A stretch of 64,000 nucleotides of DNA. It comes from DATKCA01 sp035544675. GTDB taxonomy: Bacteria > Acidobacteriota > Thermoanaerobaculia > Gp7-AA8. The position numbers and the translations under genes are program-made. The notes beneath the pieces were generated by a model. The model had not been told where the DNA came from, did not search any database, and was given only the letters and a program-made list of their open reading frames with translations. Below, in pieces: positions 43,137-52,781 of the stretch; position 1 is the stretch's first letter, and every line of letters begins with the position of its first letter. The stretch lies in contig DATKCA010000190.1 in assembly GCA_035544675.1 (NCBI GenBank), forward strand, positions 62,001-126,000, read 5' to 3'.

Positions 43137-43931
43137 TTGGAAGAGCTCAAGACTCTCTATCGCCACCGCCAGCTCATCGCCGCTCTCACCGGCCGTGACC
43201 TGAAAGCCCGCTACCGCGGGTCGATTCTCGGCTTCTTCTGGTCGCTTGCCAATCCGCTGCTGCTGCTCGCGGTCTACACGCTCGTCTTCACGAAGTTCTT
43301 TGACCGCCAGGGCGGCGTGACTCCGTATCCGCTGTTCCTCTTCGTCGGTATCCTGCCGTGGACATTCTTCTCCGCGGCGGTGCTGGAGTCGACGACATCG
43401 ATCTCCAGCAACGCGGGCCTGATCAAGAAGGTGATGTTCCCGGCCGAGGCCCTGCCGCTGGTGGTGGTCTTGTCGCACCTGGTGCACTTCGCGCTGGCTC
43501 TGCCGGTTCTGCTCGCGGCGAAAGTGGCGTTCACGCTGATGGGGCGCACCACGATGAACGCCACGATTCTCCTCGTGCCGGTGCTGATGCTGCTGCAGGC
43601 GCTCTTCGTCGCCGGCATCGCCATGTGCGTCTCCTCGGCCTCGATCCTGTTCCGCGACCTTCGGGACATCATCGCCAACCTCCTGCAGCTGGGGTTCTTC
43701 ATCACGCCGATCATCTACGCCGTCAACGAGATCCAGTCAGGGACGCTGCGCGCGCTCCTGCGCATCAATCCGATGACGCCGTTCATCGTGGCGTACCAGG
43801 ACCTGGTTTTCCACGGGCGCCTGCCCGGCACGAGCGACATCGTGCTGATCGTGGCGTATTCGCTCTTCTCGATCACGGCGGGCATCACCGTGTTCGACCG
43901 GCTGCGCGACACGCTGGCGGAGGCCATCTGA
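43137..43931 (+). CDS. wzm: ABC-2 type polysaccharide export permease (Wzm/TagG-like)
   Basis: The membrane half of an ABC exporter for lipid-linked O-antigen, capsule or teichoic-type polymers. The 264-residue protein, TTG start, has the family N-terminus (LTGRDLKARYRGSILGFFWSLANPLL) followed by six hydrophobic helices and the FRDLRDIIANLLQLGFFITPIIY motif. Its stop overlaps the ATP-binding subunit (TGATG). There are no glycosyltransferases in the window, so the exported polymer is unknown. dTDP-rhamnose supplied by rmlD is a possible building block. Confidence 0.93.
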   Translation: MEELKTLYRHRQLIAALTGRDLKARYRGSILGFFWSLANPLLLLAVYTLVFTKFFDRQGGVTPYPLFLFVGILPWTFFSAAVLESTTSISSNAGLIKKVMFPAEALPLVVVLSHLVHFALALPVLLAAKVAFTLMGRTTMNATILLVPVLMLLQALFVAGIAMCVSSASILFRDLRDIIANLLQLGFFITPIIYAVNEIQSGTLRALLRINPMTPFIVAYQDLVFHGRLPGTSDIVLIVAYSLFSITAGITVFDRLRDTLAEAI

Positions 43932-45376
43932 TGGCCGACCTGCCGTTTGCGATCGCGCTGCAGCACGTGTCGAAGGACTACCGGCTGTGGGGCCGGCGCT
44001 CCCAGTTCGCCACGCTGAAGAGCGCGCTGCTCAAGAGGGATCTCAGGCCGTCTCCGGAGAATTCCGTCTCCGCACTGCGAAGCATCTCCTTCGCCGTTCA
44101 CCGCGGCGAGGCATTCGGCGTCGTGGGCCGGAACGGCTCGGGCAAGTCGACACTGCTGAAGATCATCTCCGGAATCCTCAAGCCGACGTCGGGGAAGGTG
44201 ACCGTCAACGGCCGGATCGCCGCGCTCATCGAGCTCGGCGCAGGCTTTCATCCCGAGATCACCGGCCGGGAGAACATCTACATCAACGGCATCATGCTCG
44301 GCCTGAGCAGGCGCGAGATCGACGCCCGCTTCTCGAAGATCGTCGAGTTCTCGGGGATCGCTGAGTTTCTCGAACAGCCGGTGAAGACCTATTCGTCAGG
44401 CATGTACGTCCGTCTCGGCTTCGCCGTGGCGGTGCACGTCGACCCCGACATCCTTCTCATCGACGAGGTCCTCTCCGTCGGCGACGAGGAGTTCTCGGCC
44501 AAGTGCATCGCCAAGATCCAGGAGATGAAGTACCGCGGAGTGACGCTGATCTTCGTCACCCACCAGCTCGATCAGGTGCGGAACCTGTGCGACCGCGCGG
44601 TGTGGCTCGATCGTGGCGAGGCTGTTTCGATCGGAGACCCGGTGCGGGTGGTCGACGCCTACCTGCAGCAGGTAGCGGGGGGAGGGCGAGGTCCAGTGCC
44701 TGTTGGGGCGCCGGTGTCCTCACCGGCGCCTTTGGACGCTGCCGACGAAAGCGCCGGTGGGGACACCGGCGCTTCCATCGAGCCCGAACCTGACGACGAC
44801 GATCTCGCCGAAGAGGAGCGCTGGGGCTCGGGTGAAGTGGTGCTGAAGCGCGTTGCTCTGGTCGACCCTGACGGCCGCGAACTCGTGGCCCTCGGTGCGG
44901 GAACTCATGTGACGGTGGAGATGGACGTGGAGGTGCGCGTGCCGCAGGACGACTTCGTCTTCGGCATCGGGATCTACCACGCCGACGGCTCGTGCGTGTA
45001 CGGCACGAATACCGACCTGGAGGGGTTCGTCTCCGAGCGGCTCGAGGAGGACGGGCGGGTGCGGTTCATCGTGCCGTCGCTTGAGCTGGTGGCAGGCTCG
45101 TACCGGATCGATGGCGCGATTCACACGCGCAACGGCCGCGCCTTCGACTACCGCCGGGGGGTCATCCGCTTCGTCGTCGGCTCCCGCGTTCACGACATCG
45201 GCGTCTACCGGCCCAGGCACGAATGGCGCTTCGAAGGAGGCATTGCCTTCCGGTCGATCGATATGATGCAGAAGAACGTCCCGGCCTCGATCGCAGAGTC
45301 GATGCGCAGCGTGGCGCCGGAGGAAGAGGACGAACCGAAGTTCCGCAAACGAAGAAGGCGCAAGGAGGAATCATGA
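43931..45376 (+). CDS. wzt: Polysaccharide ABC exporter ATP-binding subunit with C-terminal carbohydrate-binding domain (Wzt-like)
   Basis: A 481-residue ATPase. The NBD spans about 1-245: [14 protein letters not shown] (Walker A), [14 protein letters not shown] (signature), [16 protein letters not shown] (Walker B), VTHQLDQ (switch His). After an acidic linker (about 250-300) comes a Wzt-type beta-sandwich domain ([21 protein letters not shown]...GSYRIDGAI) that in relatives recognises the modified non-reducing end of the glycan. The linker carries two copies of a TGG/AGCGCCGGTGTC palindrome in frame, giving [10 protein letters not shown] and SAGGDTGAS. It overlaps slipin by ATGA. Confidence 0.92.
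   Translation: MADLPFAIALQHVSKDYRLWGRRSQFATLKSALLKRDLRPSPENSVSALRSISFAVHRGEAFGVVGRNGSGKSTLLKIISGILKPTSGKVTVNGRIAALIELGAGFHPEITGRENIYINGIMLGLSRREIDARFSKIVEFSGIAEFLEQPVKTYSSGMYVRLGFAVAVHVDPDILLIDEVLSVGDEEFSAKCIAKIQEMKYRGVTLIFVTHQLDQVRNLCDRAVWLDRGEAVSIGDPVRVVDAYLQQVAGGGRGPVPVGAPVSSPAPLDAADESAGGDTGASIEPEPDDDDLAEEERWGSGEVVLKRVALVDPDGRELVALGAGTHVTVEMDVEVRVPQDDFVFGIGIYHADGSCVYGTNTDLEGFVSERLEEDGRVRFIVPSLELVAGSYRIDGAIHTRNGRAFDYRRGVIRFVVGSRVHDIGVYRPRHEWRFEGGIAFRSIDMMQKNVPASIAESMRSVAPEEEDEPKFRKRRRRKEES
44703..44776. repeat. Two type E palindromes (TGGAGCGCCG superfamily) in the wzt linker
   Basis: GGCGCCGGTGTCCTCACC is followed 20 bases later by the inverse-oriented AGCGCCGGTGGGGACACCGG. Both are in frame and encode a flexible Ala/Ser/Gly/Pro segment between the NBD and carbohydrate-binding domains. 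Confidence 0.82.
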
Positions 45377-46113
45377 GCACACCGGTCCTGATCATCGTGG
45401 TTGTCCTGGGGCTCTACATCATGAGCTCGATCAAGATTCTTCCCGAATACGAGCGAGGCGTCATCTTCCGCCTGGGCCGCCTCCTCGGTCAGGCCAAGGG
45501 GCCGGGCATCTTCCTGGTCTTCGCGCCGATCGACAAGATCGTGCGGATCTCGCTGCGCCAGGAGGCGTTCGAGGTGCCACCGCAGGACATCATCACGCGA
45601 GACAACGTGACGCTGAAGGTGAACGCGGTCGTGTTCCTCCGGGTCATCGAACCGCGCCACGCCGTGGTGGAAGTGTTCGACTACCGCTACCAGACGTCGC
45701 AGTTCGCGCAGACGACGCTGCGCTCGGTTCTCGGAGAGGTTGAGCTGGACGATCTGCTCGCCCGCCGGGATCAGCTCAACGCCAGGATTCAGAGCATCCT
45801 CGACGCGCACACCGAGCCGTGGGGAGTGAAGGTCGTGAACGTCGAGGTGAAGCAGGTCGACCTCCCCGAGTCGATGCTGCGGGCCATGGCCAAGCAGGCC
45901 GAGGCCGAGCGTGAGAAGCGCGCCAAGCTGATTCACGCCGAGGGGGAGTTCGCCGCTTCGCAGCGGCTTGCCGATGCTGCGAAGATCATCTCCAGCGAGC
46001 CCGCTACCATCACCTTGCGATATCTGCAGACGCTGACGGAGATTGGCGTGGAGAGGAACACGACGATCGTTTTCCCATTGCCGATCGACATTTTCGCCGC
46101 GTTGAAGAAGTGA
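45373..46113 (+). CDS. Slipin (SPFH/band-7) membrane protein
   Basis: A 246-residue stomatin/slipin relative. The N-terminal hydrophobic segment ([19 protein letters not shown]) is followed by [12 protein letters not shown], the SPFH core ([19 protein letters not shown]...) and a C-terminal helical oligomerisation region with the [22 protein letters not shown] motif. The ribosome site is AAGGAGG and the start overlaps wzt (ATGA). Bacterial slipins often pair with an NfeD partner; none is adjacent here. It may organise membrane domains for the exporter, which is inference. Confidence 0.92.
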   Translation: MSTPVLIIVVVLGLYIMSSIKILPEYERGVIFRLGRLLGQAKGPGIFLVFAPIDKIVRISLRQEAFEVPPQDIITRDNVTLKVNAVVFLRVIEPRHAVVEVFDYRYQTSQFAQTTLRSVLGEVELDDLLARRDQLNARIQSILDAHTEPWGVKVVNVEVKQVDLPESMLRAMAKQAEAEREKRAKLIHAEGEFAASQRLADAAKIISSEPATITLRYLQTLTEIGVERNTTIVFPLPIDIFAALKK

Positions 46114-46114
46114 G

Positions 46115-46140
46115 TGGAGCGCCGGTGTCCTCACCGGCGC
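46115..46140. repeat. Type E palindrome (TGGAGCGCCG superfamily)
   Basis: TGGAGCGCCGGTGTCCTCAC plus complement sits between the slipin stop and the convergent amidohydrolase stop, the most complete intergenic copy of this type. Confidence 0.85.
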
Positions 46141-46144
46141 ACGA

Positions 46145-47758
46145 CTACTTCTCGAATACCACTTTGCCGCCCACGACCGTCATCTCCACTTCGACGTCCT
46201 CGATCTCCGCGGGTGGAATGGTGAAGAGGTCGCGCGAGAGCAACACGAGGTCGGCCAGCATGCCGGGGGCGATGAGCCCGACCTGGTCTTCCATGAACAC
46301 GGCGTAAGCGCTGTTCGTGGTGTAGCAGCGCAGCGCCTCGTCGACCGTGATCTTCTGCTCGGGAATCCAGCCGTCCGGGTTCTTTCCGTCGATGGTCCGG
46401 CGCGTCACCGCCGCGTAGATGCCGAGGATCGGGCTGAGCGGGGCCACGGTCCAGTCTGAGCCGAAGGTGAGGATGGCGCCGGCATCGAGCAGGGAGCGGA
46501 ACGCGTACGTGCCGCCGGCGCGCTGGCGGCCGATCTTCTTCTCCGCCCAGCGGCCGTCGTCGATGGCGTGATACGGCTGCATCGAGGCGATGACACGGTC
46601 CGCAGCGAACCGCTTGATCAGCTCGTCGTTGAGATGCTGGGCGTGCTCGATCCGGAAGCGCCGCTCGCGGAAGTCGGTGATGGACTCGAAGATGGCGAGG
46701 ATCTCGCTGTTGGCGCGGTCGCCGATGGCGTGGATGGCCACCTGCAGGTTCTTCGCGTCCGCGTCCGCCGCCCACTTCTTCAGCGAGCCGTTGGTGAGCG
46801 ACTCCATGGCCAGACCGCGATTCTCGGGCTCGCCGAGGAACGGCTCGAAGAACGCCGCGGTGGAGGAGCCGAGGGATCCGTCCGCGAAGCCTTTCAGGCC
46901 GCCGATGCGGAGCATGCGACCGCCGAAGGTCTTCTCGACGCCGGCGCGTGCCAGCCGCTCGTACTGGCTGATCGGCGTGAAGAGGTAGACGCGCGCGGTG
47001 AGCGCGCCTTCGCGTTGCAGCTGCTGATACGCGCGCAGGTCGTCCCAGGCCTCGCCGCCGGACATGTCGCAGAACGCCGTCACGCCCAGGCGGGCCGCTT
47101 CGGCGAGACCTGCACGGGCCCCGGCCACGCGCTCCCCGATCGACGCGGAGGGGATGATGGAGGACACGGCCTGCATCGCCGCGTCTTTCAGCAGTCCGGT
47201 CGGCTCGCCCCTGGCGTCGCGCACGATCGTCCCGCCGGGCGGGTCCTTGCTCTGGCGCGTGATGCCGGCCATCTTCAGGGCCACGGAATTCGCCAGCGCC
47301 ATGTGACCGTCGAGCCGCGACACGAAGACCGGGTTGTGCGGCGTCACGGAGTCGACCATCTGCCGCGTCGGAAGCCGGTAGGGATTCCACAGCTGCTCGT
47401 CCCACTCGCCGCCGACGATCCACTTTCCGCGGCCGGCCTTTTTTGCATATTCGGCGATACGGCGCGCGAGCTCCTCCGGCGTGGCGGCGTCACGAAGGCG
47501 CACGCGCGAGGTCTGCAGCCCGCCGTCGATGAAGTGAACGTGATTGTCGATGAAGCCGGGTGTGACCAGGCGGCCGCGAAGATCGACGCGGCGGGCGTCG
47601 CGCGGGGCGGCGGCCAAAACCGACTCGTTGGTTCCGGCCGCCACGATGCGGTCGCCTTCGATGGCCACCGCCTGAACGAACCCGGTGCCCTGGCCGCCCG
47701 TCCAGATCTTCCCGTTGACGAAGATCAGGTTCGCGACGACCAGGGCCGAGGTCAGCAA
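46145..47758 (-). CDS. YtcJ-like metal-dependent amidohydrolase
   Basis: A 537-residue amidohydrolase (amidohydro_3 family). Motifs: GRLVTPGFIDNHVHFIDGG (metal-binding HxH), GGEWDEQLW, SRLDGHMALANS, LKGFADGSLGSSTAAF, VAIHAIGDRAN (His ligand), IEHAQ and TFGSDWTVAPLSP (Asp ligand). The start TTG directly follows the TonB-receptor stop; there is no clear ribosome site, so it may be translationally coupled. Relatives vary widely in substrate; none can be assigned. The expected lipoprotein signal is absent. Confidence 0.88.
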   Translation of the reverse strand: MLTSALVVANLIFVNGKIWTGGQGTGFVQAVAIEGDRIVAAGTNESVLAAAPRDARRVDLRGRLVTPGFIDNHVHFIDGGLQTSRVRLRDAATPEELARRIAEYAKKAGRGKWIVGGEWDEQLWNPYRLPTRQMVDSVTPHNPVFVSRLDGHMALANSVALKMAGITRQSKDPPGGTIVRDARGEPTGLLKDAAMQAVSSIIPSASIGERVAGARAGLAEAARLGVTAFCDMSGGEAWDDLRAYQQLQREGALTARVYLFTPISQYERLARAGVEKTFGGRMLRIGGLKGFADGSLGSSTAAFFEPFLGEPENRGLAMESLTNGSLKKWAADADAKNLQVAIHAIGDRANSEILAIFESITDFRERRFRIEHAQHLNDELIKRFAADRVIASMQPYHAIDDGRWAEKKIGRQRAGGTYAFRSLLDAGAILTFGSDWTVAPLSPILGIYAAVTRRTIDGKNPDGWIPEQKITVDEALRCYTTNSAYAVFMEDQVGLIAPGMLADLVLLSRDLFTIPPAEIEDVEVEMTVVGGKVVFEK

Positions 47759-50700
47759 CTAGAAACGCAGCCCGACGGAGAACCGGAAGGTGCGCGACTG
47801 CTGGTAATCACTTTCACTGGTCGGCTTCCCGAAGTTCACGCCTTTCTGCCAATGAGCTCCCATGGACTGGCAGGTCGCCGCGGGCGCACCCTGCGGGCAC
47901 TCGATCGGTTGCTCGGTGAACGGGTTGAACGGCCGCAGATAGGACTCATCGTCGTTCGTCAGCACTTCCTCGTTATAGGACACGACGCCCTGCTGATTGA
48001 ACAGGTTGATGACTTCGGGCTGGACGAACAGCTCCACGCCACTGAACAGCCGCACCTTGTAATTGATGGCCAGGTCCGTGCGGAAGATGTCCTCGGTGGT
48101 GAGGTTGCCGCGGCCGCCGAAGAAATAGCTGATGCCGGTCGGCTCCTCGACGTATCCGGCATCGACATAGGGAGAAGGATCGATCGTGCCGTCGGCTGAC
48201 GTCCGATTGGCGGAATCGAAGTTCTGCAGCAGGCTGAAGTTGAACGTTCCGACAGGCGTGGGCTGGTCGTAAGAGACCCAGATTCTGGCGCGATTGCGCT
48301 GGTCTCCGGTGAGGTATCCCATCGGAAAGTTCCAGCTCTCCTGGCGATACTCAGGCCGCTCCGTCGCCACTCCCACGACCGGCCCGCTGCCCGAGGTCTC
48401 GCCGGTCAAGTTACCGACCAGGCGAGACCACGTGTACGTGCCGCCGATGTTGAGTCTCGGCGTGAACCGGTAGCTGAACTGCGTCTGCACGCCGGTGTAC
48501 TCCCGGTCGTATACGCGGCTGTCGTTGCGGACGATGGCCTGGTCATACGTCGTGCCGAAAGCATCGGTGACGCGGCCGGTGCTCTGGTCGATGACGGAGA
48601 CGTAGAAGTCATCCCAGTTGCGCAGAATGAGGTCGGCCCGGGCATAACCGCGTGCGCCGAGCATTCCGCCAACGCCCAGGGTCCATTCCTTGACGTTGGG
48701 GGACTTCAGGCCGTCCGGATCGAGAATGCTCTCCACGCCCGGAACGGATGGCGGAGTGCGGAACGGACGAAGGTCCGGCCCGCCGACCGAGAAGAACCAC
48801 TCGAAGATCATCTGCAGAGCGATGTCCGTGGGGATCAGCTGACTGGTCGGCGCATTCAGATTCGTGTTGATGGCCGGACCGCGATAGTTCCAGGAGAAGG
48901 AGGCATTCCGCCCGGCGGGGTCGCCATCGTTGCCGACGCCTTCGGCGAGACGGCCCACGTACTGCCCGAAGCTGGCATTGGCGATGAGGCGGCCGTTTCC
49001 GAACATGTCGTACTGCGCGGCCACGCGCGGGCTGATGGCCTGGTCGTCCGCGACTTTGAACGTCTTCGCTCCGCTCGTGGCGTCGTTCTTGTCGAAACGC
49101 CCGCCGATGTTGAAGGTCCAGCGCTCGTTGAGCGTCCACCGGTCATTGATGAACACCGAGTCCGACGCGTATTCGGAGCCCTGGCTCAGCACGAGAATCG
49201 GCAGGTAGCTGATCCGCGTGTTCGATCCGGTGTTGAGGAAGCGCCCGAAAACCTGGTCGCCGCGCACGATAGACGAGGCCACGCTGACGCGATAGTCGCT
49301 GCCCTGCTGATAGTTGTTGACGTCGCGGACCTCGAGGAAATGCTCGTAGCCCCCTCTGATCTCGTGCGTACCGAATTTGGGTGTCGACAGGAAGTACGTG
49401 GCCTTGGCGCCGTACAGCTCATGATCGCGATGCTCGCCCTTATCGGTGGCCCGGAACGTCGGTGTCCACCAGCGTGTTCCGCGCGCGCGATCCTGGAGCA
49501 GGGTGCCGTTGATGTTGTCGAAGAACGGCGAGCCGCTACCGAGGAACGCAAATTTCTTCTCGGAGTACTGAGCTTCGACGAAGAACTGATTGGTCAGGAC
49601 GCCGCTGTAACCCAGCACGAGGAACGAATTCGGCGTTTCTCGCTCCCTGACCAGACTGCGCAGGTCCATGATCGCGGCGGTGAAGCGCTGGTTCGTCTCC
49701 ACCTCGTCCACGTCGAGATAGGAAGCCACCAGCGTGTGTCTGCTGGTCAATGACCCGGTCAGCTTGCCTTCCAGTCGCGTCTGTTCGTTGGAGTGGGGGT
49801 AGGTAACCACCGGCAGAGGGTCGCCGACGGCGAACGGGACGCCGTTCGCATCCTGGTCACCGGCGCGCGCCCGGCCCGGCCGGGTCTGGCGGATGTCTGA
49901 GGTCTCCGCGTAACGGCCGGCCCCGAAGAACCAGAGCCGGTCCCGCAGGAAGGGTCCACCGATCGTTCCTTCGTAGATCTGGTTGATCTCGTCTTCCTGC
50001 GCGGCGGTGAATGGGTTCTTCCCAACCCAGCTCTCATTCGAGAAGTTGCTGCGGAAGCTTCCCTTCAGCTCGTTGCCGCCGGACTTGGTGATCGCGCTGA
50101 CCACGCCGCCCGTGAAATGGCCGTATTCGGCGGAGATGCCGCCGGTCATCACCGTCGTTTCCTGGATCGCATCTTCGATGAAGAGCCCGTGCGGCTGGCC
50201 GCGGAGGTTCTCATTCACGATCGCGCCGTTCACCAGGTAGAGGCTGTCGTAAGACATCGCCCCGGAGATGATCAGGTTCCCGCCCGGTCCGTTCGCATTG
50301 ACACCCGGCGCCATCAACGCGATGTTCCTCAGGTTGCGAAGGATCGGGAGCTCCTCGATCATCTCCTGTTTGAAATTCGTGCTGACCTGGGTCGACTCCA
50401 CCGCCGCGGTCATCTGCGTTTCCGCCGTCACGGTGATCGATTCGGCCACCGCCGCCGGGCGGAGATCCACATCGACGATCTCGCTCCGCGCGGCCGTGAG
50501 GACGATCTTCCGGCTCACCGTCTGCAGGCCCGCCAACTCGAACGTGGCCGTGTAGTTCCCTGGCGGGAGCAGCGGAATGATGTAGTCGCCGCTGGCCGAG
50601 GTGACGGCGCCGCGCGAGCCCTGCAGGTTCGGCGAGGTCACGGTGACCGTGACACCCGGCAAGCCCGCACCGTCGGCACTCACTTTCCCGGTGATCGTGG

Positions 50701-50773
50701 CCGAGGTTAACTGCGCTACGAGCGCGCATGGGACCAGAAGAAAGAGAACGAGCGTTTGAAGAAATCGCTTCAT
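47759..50773 (-). CDS. TonB-dependent outer-membrane receptor with CarboxypepD_reg-like N-terminal domain (Oar-like)
   Basis: A 1,004-residue outer-membrane barrel. A signal peptide (LQTLVLFLLVPCALVAQ) is followed by a regulatory Ig-like domain (TITGKVSADGAGLPGVTVTV..., about 25-110), a plug domain (SITVTAETQMTAAVESTQVS...ISGAMSYDSLYLVNGAIV) and a C-terminal beta-barrel ending FSVGLRF. Such receptors import large or chelated substrates with TonB energy. The strong ribosome site GGAGGACC precedes the ATG. Its stop abuts the amidohydrolase start, which suggests a shared substrate pathway. The ligand is unknown. Confidence 0.92.
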   Translation of the reverse strand: MKRFLQTLVLFLLVPCALVAQLTSATITGKVSADGAGLPGVTVTVTSPNLQGSRGAVTSASGDYIIPLLPPGNYTATFELAGLQTVSRKIVLTAARSEIVDVDLRPAAVAESITVTAETQMTAAVESTQVSTNFKQEMIEELPILRNLRNIALMAPGVNANGPGGNLIISGAMSYDSLYLVNGAIVNENLRGQPHGLFIEDAIQETTVMTGGISAEYGHFTGGVVSAITKSGGNELKGSFRSNFSNESWVGKNPFTAAQEDEINQIYEGTIGGPFLRDRLWFFGAGRYAETSDIRQTRPGRARAGDQDANGVPFAVGDPLPVVTYPHSNEQTRLEGKLTGSLTSRHTLVASYLDVDEVETNQRFTAAIMDLRSLVRERETPNSFLVLGYSGVLTNQFFVEAQYSEKKFAFLGSGSPFFDNINGTLLQDRARGTRWWTPTFRATDKGEHRDHELYGAKATYFLSTPKFGTHEIRGGYEHFLEVRDVNNYQQGSDYRVSVASSIVRGDQVFGRFLNTGSNTRISYLPILVLSQGSEYASDSVFINDRWTLNERWTFNIGGRFDKNDATSGAKTFKVADDQAISPRVAAQYDMFGNGRLIANASFGQYVGRLAEGVGNDGDPAGRNASFSWNYRGPAINTNLNAPTSQLIPTDIALQMIFEWFFSVGGPDLRPFRTPPSVPGVESILDPDGLKSPNVKEWTLGVGGMLGARGYARADLILRNWDDFYVSVIDQSTGRVTDAFGTTYDQAIVRNDSRVYDREYTGVQTQFSYRFTPRLNIGGTYTWSRLVGNLTGETSGSGPVVGVATERPEYRQESWNFPMGYLTGDQRNRARIWVSYDQPTPVGTFNFSLLQNFDSANRTSADGTIDPSPYVDAGYVEEPTGISYFFGGRGNLTTEDIFRTDLAINYKVRLFSGVELFVQPEVINLFNQQGVVSYNEEVLTNDDESYLRPFNPFTEQPIECPQGAPAATCQSMGAHWQKGVNFGKPTSESDYQQSRTFRFSVGLRF

Positions 50774-50896
50774 GGGGTCCTCCGCGTTGCAAAGAACTGG
50801 TTGACGGGGTTGTGCGGAGCAACGCTACTCCCGCGGCGGATGGTGTGCAAGCGACATTTCGCACAGAGCGATGTGATTCAAAAAACCGAGCCGTTG

Positions 50897-50937
50897 ATTC
50901 GCCTTTGTGGATTGCCGGCTCAGATCAAATCGCGCGC
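50897..50937. pseudogene. Degenerate copy of the bacterioferritin 3' end
   Basis: The stretch beginning ATTCGCCTTTGTGGATTGCC closely matches the bfr 3' end at about 50979-51020 (ATTCGTCTTTGTGGATCTGC), differing by a few substitutions and one- or two-base gaps. Read on the minus strand it gives a shifted remnant of the LSQQIHKDE tail. It looks like a decayed tandem duplication between bfr and the TonB-receptor start. No intact frame remains. Confidence 0.55.
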
Positions 50938-50976
50938 AGTTCAGGCGGCGGCACATGATCTCCGAAGTCGAATCGG

Positions 50977-51453
50977 CTATTCGTCTTTGTGGATCTGCTG
51001 GCTCAGATAGTTCTGCGCGCCGACCTGATCGATGAGCTCGATCTGGGCCTCGATCCAGTCGATGTGCTCTTCCTCATCCTCGAGGATCTCTTCGAGCAGA
51101 TGACGGCTGTTGTTGTCATCGGCCTTGCGGCAGGTCTCGATGCCGGAGTTGAGTCGCTGCACCGCGTCCATCTCCAGAGCCAGGTCGACTTTGAACTGCT
51201 CCGGAACGGTCTGCCCGATGTTGATCTTGCCGAGGCGCTGGACGTTGGGCAACCCCTCCAGAAACAGGATCCGCTCGATGAGCTCCTCGGCATGCTTCAT
51301 CTCGCCGAGGGAGTGCTTGCGGATGACGTGAGAGAGGCGGTGAAATCCCCAGTTCTCGCACATCTCCGCGTGGAGGAAGTATTGATTGATCGCGGTCAGC
51401 TCCGACGTGAGGACGTCGTTGAGGATCTCGATGATTTTGGCGTCGCCCTTCAT
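50977..51453 (-). CDS. bfr: Bacterioferritin
   Basis: A 158-residue heme-containing ferritin that forms 24-mers and stores iron as ferric mineral. The ferroxidase residues are in place: E18 region ([14 protein letters not shown]), E51/H54 ([12 protein letters not shown]), and the C-terminal [17 protein letters not shown]. The heme-ligating Met is the M of GEMKH. Upstream is the ferredoxin partner bfd, 15 bases away on the same strand. Confidence 0.95.
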   Translation of the reverse strand: MKGDAKIIEILNDVLTSELTAINQYFLHAEMCENWGFHRLSHVIRKHSLGEMKHAEELIERILFLEGLPNVQRLGKINIGQTVPEQFKVDLALEMDAVQRLNSGIETCRKADDNNSRHLLEEILEDEEEHIDWIEAQIELIDQVGAQNYLSQQIHKDE

Positions 51454-51468
51454 GGGACGGGGAGACTA

Positions 51469-51687
51469 TCACGCGCTCGCAGCGGCGAGATCGGATTGGC
51501 AGGCGCAGACGGACTTCGTCGCGGCGGTGGCATGGGCGCCGGCGAGCATCCGGCGGAGAAAGCTGTGGCAGGAGCCGCAGTCGGTGCCGATGCCGCAGCT
51601 CTGAAGGTCGCCAAGGGACGAGGCTCCGGCGTCGGTGGCGCGGCTCACGTCACGGTCGGTTTTGTTTCGGCAGAGGCAGATGATCAT
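51469..51687 (-). CDS. bfd: Bacterioferritin-associated ferredoxin
   Basis: A 72-residue [2Fe-2S] protein with the BFD cysteine pattern: CLC near the N-terminus (residues 4 and 6) and CGIGTDCGSC later, giving the four cluster ligands. It delivers electrons to bfr to release stored iron. The Ala-rich tail (AAATKSVCACQS) carries two extra cysteines. Its position immediately before bfr supports the pairing. In many bacteria this pair is induced by low iron, but no Fur box was clear here. Confidence 0.9.
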   Translation of the reverse strand: MIICLCRNKTDRDVSRATDAGASSLGDLQSCGIGTDCGSCHSFLRRMLAGAHATAATKSVCACQSDLAAASA

Positions 51688-51776
51688 TGCGACATTGTCT
51701 CAACAGGCGACCCTGATTGTCACTTCCCGCTCCCCGGAGGGATGTGCGCTTTGTCACACATGTGGGCGCCAGGAGA

Positions 51777-51803
51777 GCCGCGCCGTGAGGACCCCGGCGC
51801 CCC
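51777..51803. repeat. Degenerate type E palindrome
   Basis: On the minus strand TGGGGCGCCGGGGTCCTCAC with a weakened inverse arm; located just past the SDR gene stop, between it and bfd. Confidence 0.6.
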
Positions 51804-51833
51804 AACCGGCCTGCTCGCGCCCCAACGACCTGC

Positions 51834-52745
51834 TCACGGCGGGCCGAAGTACTCGAGGAACGCGTCGTCGATCCTCCGGAACGAGTACTGCGGCATCGTC
51901 TCCTTGAAGAAGCGCCAGATGTCGGGGCTGCGGCCGTCGACGTCCTGCAGCCCGTACTCCGCCGCCAGCGCCGCGGAGCTGAAGACACGGCCCGACTTGC
52001 CCATGATCTTCGGATCGGCGGCCAGCGCTGCAATGGCCCGCCCGATGAGAAACGGTGTCTCCGACTCGGCGAACTCGGGACGGTTCGGAATGGCGTCGCG
52101 CCAGTTCGACTCCGTCACCCCCAGAACCTCCAGCACCTGCTCGGAGCGGATGAAACCGGGTGTGAGCGCGACCGACGCGACTCTCTGTTTGCGCAGCTCG
52201 TGCGCGAACACCATGGCCAGGCGGATCACCGTCGTCTTCTCGATGTCGTAGAGAAACGTGCCGCGGTAATACCAGCCGTCCCCGTCGGTGATTCCGGCGA
52301 TGAGCGCCCGCTTGCTCTCCAGCAGCAGCGGAATGGCGTGATGGGCGGTGATGACGTGCGAGTGAATGCCGCGCTCCATGCCGCGCAGGATGTTGTCCAG
52401 CGGAAGTTTCCAGAACGTCTTCCACTCGATGAGATCGTCGCCATTCACGTTGTTAACGAGGATGTCGAGGCGCCCATGCTCCTTGCGGATCCTCTTCATG
52501 AGACGCGCGACTTCTTCCGGCACCGTGTGATCCGTCCTTACCGCCATGCCGGCGCCGCCGCGAGCCGTGACCATCTCCGCCGTCTCCTCGATCGTTTCGG
52601 TCCGCTTCGGATTCGGCAGGTTCCCCCGCGTGCTCCGGCTGCTGCAGTAGACGACGGCTCCGGCCTCGCCGAGCGAGACGGCGATGGCGCGCCCGGCGCC
52701 GCGTGTCGCTCCCGCCACGAGCGCGATCTGTCCCTTCAGAGTCAT
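51834..52745 (-). CDS. SDR-family oxidoreductase
   Basis: A 303-residue short-chain dehydrogenase. The cofactor motif is LVAGATRGAGRAIA with SSRSTRGN, favouring NADP(H). NNVNGDD replaces the usual NNAG region. The expected YxxxK reads YYRGTFLYDIEKT, with Tyr and a Lys further on, so the catalytic arrangement is of the divergent type. Function and substrate are unknown. The start was chosen at the dehydrogenase N-terminus; the frame extends upstream into the divergent XRE gene. Confidence 0.85.
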   Translation of the reverse strand: MTLKGQIALVAGATRGAGRAIAVSLGEAGAVVYCSSRSTRGNLPNPKRTETIEETAEMVTARGGAGMAVRTDHTVPEEVARLMKRIRKEHGRLDILVNNVNGDDLIEWKTFWKLPLDNILRGMERGIHSHVITAHHAIPLLLESKRALIAGITDGDGWYYRGTFLYDIEKTTVIRLAMVFAHELRKQRVASVALTPGFIRSEQVLEVLGVTESNWRDAIPNRPEFAESETPFLIGRAIAALAADPKIMGKSGRVFSSAALAAEYGLQDVDGRSPDIWRFFKETMPQYSFRRIDDAFLEYFGPP

Positions 52746-52781
52746 GTGTCCTCCTGCAACGTCCAAGGTAAGGCCCGATTC

